NCBI GenBank assembly: GCA_016462245.1
Contig: JAEMTR010000059.1
Span: 1 to 5,921, forward strand
DNA length: 5,921 nt
DNA from: Solirubrobacteraceae bacterium
GTDB taxonomy: Bacteria > Actinomycetota > Thermoleophilia > Solirubrobacterales > Solirubrobacteraceae
Direction of reading: 5' to 3'
Part shown: in pieces, positions 1 through 5,536 of the stretch
Numbering within the stretch: the first letter of the stretch is position 1
How the letters are laid out: every line of letters begins with the position of its first letter
Position numbers and translations under genes: made by a program
Notes under the pieces: model-generated
Told to the model about the DNA's origin: nothing
Databases searched by the model: none
What the model saw: only the letters and a program-made list of their open reading frames with translations

Positions 1-341
1 TCGTGGCGATACGGCGGCGAGCAGCAGCAGAGCAACGTGAGCGGCACGTCGGCTGTGTTCCAGAGCTTGTGCGGCGTGCCGGGCGCGATAACGATGCAGT
101 CGCCAGCCTTGACCTCGGACTCGTCCTCGCCGACGCGCAGACGGCCCGAGCCCGCGGTTAGGTAGTAGATCTCCTCGGCCTCAATGTGAAAGTGCTCAGT
201 CGTTTCGCCGCCGACCTCAAGCGTCGCTTGCGCGAGGCTTTGGTTGACCGTAGCCAAGCTGACGCGGCCGGCCAGCTCGTGAATCGTCGAGCCGTCGTCG
301 GTTATGAACCCTTCTGCCTTATCAATCCTCGAGATCTCCAT
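1..341 (-). CDS. Small cupin-fold protein (3' end cut off by window edge)
   Basis: Reading the minus strand from an ATG at 341 gives 113 open codons to the window edge, with no stop. Both cupin motifs are present. Motif 1 is G44, H50, H52, E57 and G64 (GGETTEHFHIEAEEIYYL). Motif 2 is G80, P87, G88, H91 and N95 (IAPGTPHKLWN). H50, H52, E57 and H91 are the expected metal ligands of a one-domain beta-barrel cupin. The visible end, CCCSPPYRH, resembles the conserved tail of small stand-alone cupins, so only a few codons are probably missing. Such proteins are soluble; the substrate cannot be told from the fold, and the family includes sugar isomerases, dioxygenases and small-molecule binding proteins. 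No good Shine-Dalgarno site precedes the ATG, but a TATATT hexamer lies 11 bases upstream. The gene is divergent from the GroES-like gene. The family call is firm; the function is unknown. Confidence 0.88.
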   Translation of the reverse strand, partial: MEISRIDKAEGFITDDGSTIHELAGRVSLATVNQSLAQATLEVGGETTEHFHIEAEEIYYLTAGSGRLRVGEDESEVKAGDCIVIAPGTPHKLWNTADVPLTLLCCCSPPYRH

Positions 342-352
342 CGTGAGCCGGA

Positions 353-358
353 AATATA
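353..358 (-). promoter_or_regulatory. Candidate -10 box for the cupin gene
   Basis: The minus strand reads TATATT here, a good match to the TATAAT consensus, ending 11 bases before the cupin ATG at 341. Transcription would then start about 4 to 6 bases ahead of the ATG, giving almost no leader. This agrees with the absence of a Shine-Dalgarno sequence. Only a weak -35 can be proposed (GGTTCT at 376-381, 17-base spacer). It is inferred from sequence alone. Confidence 0.45.
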
Positions 359-388
359 CGCGTCGGTGGCGGCAAAGAACCACTGACC

Positions 389-394
389 TACAAT
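389..394 (+). promoter_or_regulatory. Candidate -10 box for a leaderless GroES-like mRNA
   Basis: TACAAT lies exactly six bases (taaggc) before the ATG at 401. Transcription starting about seven bases past a -10 box would begin at or next to the A of the ATG, so the mRNA would be leaderless. The AAGG at 396-399 is too close to the ATG to act as a ribosome-binding site. No convincing -35 hexamer is visible at 16 to 18 bases upstream. Together with the TATATT on the other strand, this makes 342-400 a compact divergent promoter. Confidence 0.45.
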
Positions 395-400
395 TAAGGC

Positions 401-751
401 ATGCGTCAGCAACTGAGGCCGCTCTTCGACAGGGTCGTCATTAAAGAACTTGAACCCGAACGATTCCGTCGCTCGGGCCTGCTCGTCGCTCCCGGTGACA
501 ATGAGCCGCCGCCCCAGCACGGGATCGTTCTCTCGATTGGGCTCGGCATTGACTGGTGGCAGTCGGCCGGCGTCGAGATGCCCGTCGCGCCCGGAGACCA
601 CGTCGTCTTCCCCGCCTCGGCTGGTGTCTGGGTCGAGGTTGAAGAGGAGCGACTGCTGGTCTGCCGCGTCGGCGAGCTGCTCGGCGTGATTGAAGCCGGC
701 GAGCAGGCTCAGCAGCAGCCCCATTTTGAACTCGGTGAGGACGAGACCTAG
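401..751 (+). CDS. GroES-like co-chaperonin (Cpn10 family), divergent
   Basis: The product is 116 residues, against about 95 to 100 for typical GroES. The Cpn10 layout is clear: LRPLFDRVVIKEL (5-17) at the N-terminus; a mobile-loop segment around 18-32 with the hydrophobic stretch GLLV, which in GroES docks on GroEL; a G-rich turn (IGLGI, 46-50); PGDHVVFPASAG (64-75); and a C-terminal strand LLVCRVGELLGVIE. GroES forms a heptameric cytosolic lid for GroEL. Oddities: the mobile loop carries RFRRSG in place of the usual charged/Gly sequence; the roof-hairpin segment is altered (DWWQSAGVEM, 51-60); and a Gln- and Glu-rich tail of about 18 residues follows the fold. No groEL is in the window, so this may be a secondary paralogue rather than the housekeeping copy. 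The start is chosen at ATG 401 because the fold begins there and a -10 box sits six bases upstream. Its stop overlaps the stop of the opposing glycosyltransferase gene. Fold confidence is high; being a working GroEL partner is an inference. Confidence 0.85.
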   Translation: MRQQLRPLFDRVVIKELEPERFRRSGLLVAPGDNEPPPQHGIVLSIGLGIDWWQSAGVEMPVAPGDHVVFPASAGVWVEVEEERLLVCRVGELLGVIEAGEQAQQQPHFELGEDET

Positions 752-2112
752 CGGCTACTAGGGGTCGCCGCCGAAGGTGGCTCAAGCGACTCGCGGTCGG
801 TCTTAGCCCAACTCGTTTGATGGCGCAGGATTCGGTACGAGGCAATTATCAAGACAGGCCACATCAGCCATGTGTAAAGGATGAACAGATTGGCCTCGGC
901 AAATGATCTGAGGTAGGCGAGCGGCCCACGATGATGGGCATCGGCGAGGCTTGCTAAAACGACCCCGCCGACCGACAGTATGTAAGCGGTCGCGACGACG
1001 ATTGCGGCTTCGCTTGTTTCGCCGTTTGGAATTAACTCAACTGAGCCGGAGACGAGCACGTAGACAGTGCCAAGCGAAGCCACCCCCGCAGCGGCCTGCA
1101 TGAAAGGCATGAAGAGGAAGTTGACGATCTCGGCCCTGCCCACCAGCGGGATCTTGCCGCGAACTAAGGCTCCCGTCATTGACAGCGTCTGCAGGTTTCC
1201 CATCGACCAGCGAACTCGCTGGCGGATCAGCGCGCGCAGCGAGTTGAGCCCCTGCTGCGAAATTCGTGCGCGCAGCTCCTGCCTCCCGAGCCAGCCATTG
1301 GCGAGCAGTCGCAGGCCGATGTCTTGGTCCTCGGTAAGTCGATCACGCCAAGGGCCCTCCGGCGTTGCGACCTGCTCTAGCGCCGTTAAGCGGTTCATCT
1401 GACCGTTGCCGCCCATGTAGGCGCCTCCCCAGCTTGATCGCGCAGCCTGGTAGAGGTAACCGAATGTTTTGAACTCGCGATTCTGGGCCCACGTCAGCGC
1501 ACCGCGAAGGTTGTAAATGCGAACCAACATTTGAACGCCGCCGACGCGCGGGTCCTCAAAATGCTGGCTAACGTAGCGCGGCCCATCTACGTCGATCCTG
1601 CCGTCGGCATCGACGATCGTGACGATCACGCGCTCGCGCGGCCAACCAAATTCTTCGACCGTTTTCAGCAGTTCGATGAAACCCGCGTTGAGTGCGGCCG
1701 CCTTACCTTTCTGAGCATCTGGCAGCCGCCGCGAGACGACCTGCAGGTTGGGACGATTCTGTGCCGCCAGCAGCTCGGAGGTTTGATCTTCAGAACCGTC
1801 GTCAATCACGATGATCCGCTTGTACTTGGCTTCGACCTGCTCGAGCCGCTCGATGCTGTCGATAATTGTTACCTCCTCGTTCAGCGCCGGCACCATAAAG
1901 ACCCAGTAGAACTGATCGCGGCTAGCTTCACCGCCTTCGTCGCGGCCGAGCGCCAGGAGGCTCTTCTGCCAGCGCCGCGAACGTCTAAAAAGAAAGATCT
2001 TCCAGCAGAACTGATAGAGCACGATCACAAGCGTCAGCGTGAACCAGACGCTCCAAAAGAGTGGCACGCCCGGGTAAAGCAGTGCTGCGAGCAGAGAGCC
2101 TCCAGCGCTCAC
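748..2112 (-). CDS. Membrane glycosyltransferase, family 2 (BcsA/PgaC-like)
   Basis: The product is 454 residues. One hydrophobic segment (about 15-42) is followed by a cytosolic GT-A domain and then by about three to four membrane segments (roughly 328-357, 368-390 and 405-428). The processive GT2 signature is complete: VPALNEE (74-80), IDDGS with D104/D105 for nucleotide binding, the metal-binding DAD at 168-170, GGNGQMNR (234-241), the catalytic-base motif TED (260-262), and the QxxRW motif as QRVRW (298-302). QxxRW is typical of polymerising synthases of cellulose, poly-GlcNAc and hyaluronan. It would add sugars from a UDP-sugar on the inner face of the plasma membrane and could also export the chain. 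The start is a GTG at 2112 that overlaps the epimerase stop as GTGA, and there is no separate Shine-Dalgarno site, implying translational coupling. With an epimerase upstream, UDP-ManNAc or UDP-GlcNAc is a reasonable donor guess, but the specificity is not readable from the sequence. A non-processive transferase remains possible. Confidence 0.92.
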   Translation of the reverse strand: MSAGGSLLAALLYPGVPLFWSVWFTLTLVIVLYQFCWKIFLFRRSRRWQKSLLALGRDEGGEASRDQFYWVFMVPALNEEVTIIDSIERLEQVEAKYKRIIVIDDGSEDQTSELLAAQNRPNLQVVSRRLPDAQKGKAAALNAGFIELLKTVEEFGWPRERVIVTIVDADGRIDVDGPRYVSQHFEDPRVGGVQMLVRIYNLRGALTWAQNREFKTFGYLYQAARSSWGGAYMGGNGQMNRLTALEQVATPEGPWRDRLTEDQDIGLRLLANGWLGRQELRARISQQGLNSLRALIRQRVRWSMGNLQTLSMTGALVRGKIPLVGRAEIVNFLFMPFMQAAAGVASLGTVYVLVSGSVELIPNGETSEAAIVVATAYILSVGGVVLASLADAHHRGPLAYLRSFAEANLFILYTWLMWPVLIIASYRILRHQTSWAKTDRESLEPPSAATPSSR

Positions 2113-3434
2113 CGGGCGGTGCTGGCCGAATCGTCAACGTCAAGCGTGAAGTACCCGGCCTGATGGTGCCTAAGCTCAACTGGCATGCCAGCCGCGGCTA
2201 GCACCGCCGCGCGTGAGTACCCGGGGCCAAATGGCTCAGCGAGAGGCCCGCCGGCGACGATTGAGGCTGCCGCTGCGACAATCCTCTCAGCGGCATGGCC
2301 GTCGCCGTAAGGGTTCTGCGCCGTTGACATCTTCGTGTATTCGGCCTCGTCGTCGAGCAGCCGGGCGCCAGCCGCCTCGATCAGGTCGGGATTCGTCCCA
2401 ACTAGTTCGAGCGTCCCGGCGTAAACGCCCTCGGTCCGTTCTGTCGTTTCGCGCGCTACGAGAACCGGTTTGCCAAGCGCCGGCGCCTCCTCCTGGATAC
2501 CACCAGAGTCGGTGATTACGAAGTAGCATCGCCCCAGCAGGCGAGCAAACTGACCGTAGTCGAGCGGCTCGCAGGTCAGAACGTTGGCGCAGCCCTCAAG
2601 AATCGTGCCGAGCTCCTCGCGAACGGTTGGATTGGGGTGTAGCGGCGCGATGAAGGAGACCTCTGGGTGGCTGTCGGCGAGCCGCCTCACGCCCTCCCCG
2701 ATCGCCGCCAAACCACCGCCCCAGTTCTCTCGGCGGTGTGCCGTTACGAGCACGATCTTGGAATCGCCGTCGTAGAGCTCCGCAATCTCGGGCTGATCGA
2801 AAGGAAGCTCGAGCGCTCCGGCCCAGATCAGCGCGTCGATGCCGGTGTTGCCGGTTACGAAGATTGTCTGCTTGTCGATCTGCTCGCGAATCAGATTCTG
2901 CGCATTTTGATCGGTTGGCGCAAGATGTAGACAAGCGAGGCAACCGATCAGCTGGCGATTCATCTCTTCAGGGAAGGGCGATGAGGTCAGGTTCGTGCGT
3001 AGGCCAGCCTCAACGTGAACTACCGGAATTCTGAGGTGAAAGGCGGCGACGGCGGCCGAGGCAGATGACGATGTGTCGCCATGAACCATCAGGAATAGAG
3101 GCCGGTCGCCGGCTGCACGCGGCCCTTCGCGTAGGTCGAGCGGAAGGCCCGAAAATTCAGCCATCGCGAAGTCGTTGAAGCGGTCGATCACATGCGTCCA
3201 AAGCAGGTTGAGGTCGGCGCCGCCGGCACCGACGGCCGCGAGGTTGGTTGCCTGCTCAATTCCGGCGTGCTTAAACAGGTCGTCGACCATCGCTTTGTGT
3301 TGCCCGGTCCCGACGACGACCGGCTCGCAGAAATCGGACTTTTGGAGCGCTTGAATTACGGGGATCATTTTGATCGCCTCGGGCCTCGTTCCGACGACAA
3401 TCAGGCCTTTCTGTTTCTGCAGCTTCTTCGCCAT
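2109..3434 (-). CDS. wecB: UDP-N-acetylglucosamine 2-epimerase, non-hydrolysing
   Basis: This enzyme interconverts UDP-GlcNAc and UDP-ManNAc in the cytosol, supplying ManNAc for cell-surface polymers. From the ATG at 3434 it has 441 residues. Family motifs in order: VVGTRPEAIKM (13-23), GTGQHKAMVDD (42-52), HGDTSSS (118-124), VVHVEAGLRT (138-147), PFPEEMNRQ (153-161), TGNTGIDAL (194-202), VTAHRRENW (230-238), PLHPNP (264-269), and ITDSGGIQEEAP (307-318) for UDP binding. The acid/base residues known from WecB correspond to D120, E142, E156 or E157, and H233. The hydrolysing, sialic-acid-type enzymes are less likely given the close match to these motifs. This start is chosen over the in-frame ATG at 3482 because AGGAG sits six bases upstream and the fold begins at once. 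Oddities: about 18 extra residues lie between the GTRPEA and HGDT motifs, and about 54 residues follow the usual NPYGDG..AAERI end. The 3' end overlaps the glycosyltransferase start. Confidence 0.95.
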   Translation of the reverse strand: MAKKLQKQKGLIVVGTRPEAIKMIPVIQALQKSDFCEPVVVGTGQHKAMVDDLFKHAGIEQATNLAAVGAGGADLNLLWTHVIDRFNDFAMAEFSGLPLDLREGPRAAGDRPLFLMVHGDTSSSASAAVAAFHLRIPVVHVEAGLRTNLTSSPFPEEMNRQLIGCLACLHLAPTDQNAQNLIREQIDKQTIFVTGNTGIDALIWAGALELPFDQPEIAELYDGDSKIVLVTAHRRENWGGGLAAIGEGVRRLADSHPEVSFIAPLHPNPTVREELGTILEGCANVLTCEPLDYGQFARLLGRCYFVITDSGGIQEEAPALGKPVLVARETTERTEGVYAGTLELVGTNPDLIEAAGARLLDDEAEYTKMSTAQNPYGDGHAAERIVAAAASIVAGGPLAEPFGPGYSRAAVLAAAGMPVELRHHQAGYFTLDVDDSASTAR

Positions 3435-3436
3435 TA

Positions 3437-3457
3437 CCCGCTCCTTTCGGAACGTGG
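3437..3457 (-). promoter_or_regulatory. Hairpin burying the epimerase ribosome-binding site
   Basis: On the minus-strand transcript, CGTTCC (3454-3449) pairs with GGAGCG (3444-3439) across a GAAA tetraloop. That gives six base pairs including one G-U. Two further C-G pairs (3457-3456 with 3438-3437) follow after a single bulged A. The GGAG core of the ribosome-binding site lies inside the stem. No run of U follows, so it is not a terminator. A regulatory role is inferred. Confidence 0.5.
3441..3447 (-). promoter_or_regulatory. Ribosome-binding site of the epimerase gene
   Basis: The minus strand reads AAAGGAG, ending six bases before the ATG at 3434. It is the best Shine-Dalgarno site in the window and decides the start in favour of 3434. 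The upstream ATG at 3482 has only GAGG with a four-base spacer, and starting there would add a 16-residue Arg/Pro-rich extension without family support. Confidence 0.8.
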
Positions 3458-3472
3458 GCGCTGGAGGGCGCC
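3457..3472 (-). other. Short stem-loop with an anti-Shine-Dalgarno loop
   Basis: On the minus strand GGCGC (3472-3468) and GCGCC (3461-3457) form a five-pair GC stem around the loop CCTCCA. The loop's CTCC is complementary to the GGAG of the epimerase ribosome-binding site about 20 bases downstream, so a loop-to-site contact or an alternative helix is possible. The stem is short and the region is GC-rich, so chance is a real alternative. Confidence 0.3.
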
Positions 3473-3493
3473 GCCGTCCCATGGAACCTCAGG

Positions 3494-5476
3494 CTACTGG
3501 TCTCGTCGGTTGCCGAAGGCAATAAACAAATCGAGCGATTCGGGGTTGGCTAGCGAGCCGCGACTAGCGACTTTTTCGGGATCTGCTCCCATCAGAATTC
3601 GCTTGACCGGCACTTCGAGCAGCTTTCCGCTGATCGTCCGTGGCACTGCCGGGACCGCGATCACCTGATCGGGAACGTGCCGCGGCGAACATGTCTTGCG
3701 CAGGTCGCCGCGGATCCGATCGACGATCGCGTCGTCCAACTCGACTCCGTCACCGAGCACAACGAAGAGAAGGATCGAGCTCTCGGCGCCTGACTGGTCG
3801 GTCGGCAGGTCGACTACAAGCGCATCGGCGATTCCAGCCTCGCGCAGTACGGAGCGGTAGATCTCAGAGGTTCCAATCCGAACGCCGCCACGGTTGATCG
3901 TTGAGTCGGAGCGTCCGTAGATAACCGCCGTACCGCGTTCAGTTATCTCGATCCAATCGCCATGGCGCCAAAGCCCTGGGTAGATCTCGAAGTAGCTTTC
4001 GCGAAGCCGGCTGCCGTCCTCGTCGCCCCAAAAACTGACTGGCATCGATGGCAGCGGCTCTGTGATGACCAACTCCCCCACCTCGCCGATCAGCGACTCG
4101 CCAGACTCGCTGAATGCCTTCAGGCTGACTCCGAGCGAAGCTGACTGAAGCTCGCCCTCGTAGACCGGGAGTACCGGGCAGCCGCCGACGAAGGCGGTGC
4201 AGACGTCGGTCCCTCCACTGGTTGAGAAGAGCCACAGATCGTCACCAAACTGTTCGCTCACCCAGCGGAATGCCTCCGGCGGTAGCGGTGACCCCGTCGA
4301 GCCGATCGAGCGCAGCTTGGCGAGAGGGCGCTCGGCCGTGCGCGGGACGACGCCTTCGCGCATGCAACTGACGAGATAGGCAGCGCCAGCCCCGAAGCAG
4401 GTCACCTCGGCCTCTTCTGCGAGCTGCCAGAGCGTCTCCGGCTCGGGCCAAGCGGGACTGCCGTCGTAGAGCACAACCGCGGCGTCGGTCAGTAAGACGC
4501 CGACGAGGAAGTTCCACATCATCCAACCGGTCGTCGTAAACCAGAAGACGCGGTCGCCTTCGCGCGCGTCGAGATGGAGCCACATCTTCTTTAGGTGCTC
4601 GAGCAGGATGCCGCCGTGCCCGTGAACTATTGGCTTCGGAAGTCCCGTGGTTCCTGACGAATACAGAATCCAAAGCGGATGGCTGAACGGCATCCGGCGG
4701 AAACTGAGCGGCCCTGCGGCCGGTTCGAACGCGTCATCCCAGTCAACTGCTGACCGCAGCCCGGTGAGATTCGGCGTCTCTTCGAGGTAGCTGAGAACGA
4801 TTGTCTGCTCAACGGTCGCGAGCGCGGCCTCTATGTCTGCCACCTCCCCCATGCGATCGAAGCGCCGCCCGTTATAGGAATAGCCGTCGACCGTCAGCAA
4901 AAGCTTCGGCTCAATCTGCGAGAAGCGATCGACGACGCTGTCGGCGCCGAAGTCGGGAGAACAGCTCGACCAGATTGCGCCGATGCTTGCCGCGGCAAGA
5001 AAGGCGGCGATCGCTTCACTGCTGTTCGGCAGGTAGGCGGCGACGCGATCTCCGGGACCAACCCCAAGTCGCGTCATCCCAGCAGCTATCGCGGCCGTCT
5101 GATCGGTCAGCTCGCCCCAAGTGATCTCGCGCAGAGGGCGAAGCTCGCTCTGCGCGACGATCGCCAAGGTGTCGCGGTCTTTGCCGCGGAAGATGTGCTC
5201 AGCGAAATTCAGTGAGCTGTCCGGGAACCACTCCGTGCCAGGCATCCGGCGGTCGGCCAAGACGACGCTCGGGTCGCCGTCGGCCTGAACGTCAAAGTAC
5301 TGCCAGATCGACGACCAGAAATGCTCAATCTCGCTCGACGACCAGCTCTGCAGCGTTTTGTAATCGGCGACATCGAACTGGAGTCCCCGCTCACGGCTGA
5401 GCCAGCCAACGTATTCAGCGAGATTAGTTGACGCCAGATGCTCCGCCGAGGGCTGCCAAAGCATTGCTGGCTGCAC
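3494..5476 (-). CDS. Acetoacetyl-CoA synthetase (acetoacetate-CoA ligase)
   Basis: This cytosolic ANL-superfamily ligase activates acetoacetate with ATP and CoA, giving acetoacetyl-CoA, AMP and pyrophosphate; it serves ketone-body use and can feed polyhydroxybutyrate or isoprenoid synthesis. From the GTG at 5476 it has 660 residues, the usual length. Features in order: the N-terminal LWQPS start of the AacS type; WFPDSSLNFAEH (83-94); SSCSPDFGADS (170-180); DGYSYNGRRFDR (197-208); the ATP-binding loop YSSGTTGLPKP (272-282); TTGWMMWN (315-322); STSGGTD (418-424); HGDW (505-508); GRSD (521-524); GVRIGTSEIY (531-540); and PRTISGK with the adenylation lysine at K618. The CSPDFG and GY.Y.G.RFDR segments separate it from acetyl-CoA synthetase. 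The start is uncertain. GTG 5476 has GAGGGAG 11 bases upstream and fits family length; GTG 5509 would be leaderless behind a TATGCT box and add 11 residues; ATG 5464 is also possible. It lies 59 bases ahead of the epimerase. Confidence 0.93.
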   Translation of the reverse strand: MQPAMLWQPSAEHLASTNLAEYVGWLSRERGLQFDVADYKTLQSWSSSEIEHFWSSIWQYFDVQADGDPSVVLADRRMPGTEWFPDSSLNFAEHIFRGKDRDTLAIVAQSELRPLREITWGELTDQTAAIAAGMTRLGVGPGDRVAAYLPNSSEAIAAFLAAASIGAIWSSCSPDFGADSVVDRFSQIEPKLLLTVDGYSYNGRRFDRMGEVADIEAALATVEQTIVLSYLEETPNLTGLRSAVDWDDAFEPAAGPLSFRRMPFSHPLWILYSSGTTGLPKPIVHGHGGILLEHLKKMWLHLDAREGDRVFWFTTTGWMMWNFLVGVLLTDAAVVLYDGSPAWPEPETLWQLAEEAEVTCFGAGAAYLVSCMREGVVPRTAERPLAKLRSIGSTGSPLPPEAFRWVSEQFGDDLWLFSTSGGTDVCTAFVGGCPVLPVYEGELQSASLGVSLKAFSESGESLIGEVGELVITEPLPSMPVSFWGDEDGSRLRESYFEIYPGLWRHGDWIEITERGTAVIYGRSDSTINRGGVRIGTSEIYRSVLREAGIADALVVDLPTDQSGAESSILLFVVLGDGVELDDAIVDRIRGDLRKTCSPRHVPDQVIAVPAVPRTISGKLLEVPVKRILMGADPEKVASRGSLANPESLDLFIAFGNRRDQ

Positions 5477-5487
5477 TCGACTTGACG

Positions 5488-5494
5488 CTCCCTC
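5488..5494 (-). promoter_or_regulatory. Possible ribosome-binding site of the acetoacetyl-CoA synthetase gene
   Basis: The minus strand reads GAGGGAG, leaving 11 bases to the GTG at 5476. The spacing is longer than ideal, but it is the only Shine-Dalgarno-like run near the 5' end. It is too far (23 bases) from the ATG at 5464. Confidence 0.4.
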
Positions 5495-5515
5495 TTCTGC
5501 GCAACTCACAGAGAG

Positions 5516-5521
5516 AGCATA
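5516..5521 (-). promoter_or_regulatory. Candidate -10 box for the synthetase gene
   Basis: The minus strand reads TATGCT in the 60-base gap after the NlpC/P60 stop. Six bases (CTCTCT) follow, then a GTG at 5509 in the synthetase frame. This is the same geometry as TACAAT-6-ATG of the GroES-like gene. No good -35 is visible. If real, the synthetase has its own promoter, and either a leaderless start at 5509 or a short leader to 5476. Confidence 0.35.
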
Positions 5522-5536
5522 ACCAGCAGAGCGCGC

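Noticed and set aside
302..724. Minus-strand open frame of 140 codons opposite the GroES-like gene
   Set aside because: It overlaps the real Cpn10 fold on the other strand, crosses the divergent promoter and the start of the cupin gene, and shows no domain.
441..845. Minus-strand open frame of 134 codons
   Set aside because: The translation is Arg-rich low-complexity, as typical of a wrong frame in GC-rich DNA, and it conflicts with both the GroES-like gene and the glycosyltransferase.
1531..2163. Plus-strand open frame of 210 codons
   Set aside because: It lies antisense to the N-terminal half of the glycosyltransferase and the end of the epimerase, both with complete motifs. Its translation has no recognisable domain, and long antisense frames are expected at this GC content.
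3457..3472. GC stem in the synthetase-epimerase gap as a terminator of the synthetase mRNA
   Set aside because: The stem has only five pairs, and no U run follows on the minus strand. It is kept only as a weak leader structure.
3192..3668. Plus-strand open frame of 158 codons spanning the synthetase-epimerase gap
   Set aside because: It is antisense to two well-supported genes, has no family motif, and has no promoter or ribosome-binding site of note.
4242..4673. Minus-strand open frame of 143 codons inside the synthetase
   Set aside because: It is a shifted frame of the same strand, Arg-rich and without motifs. The synthetase frame through this stretch carries family motifs and is intact.
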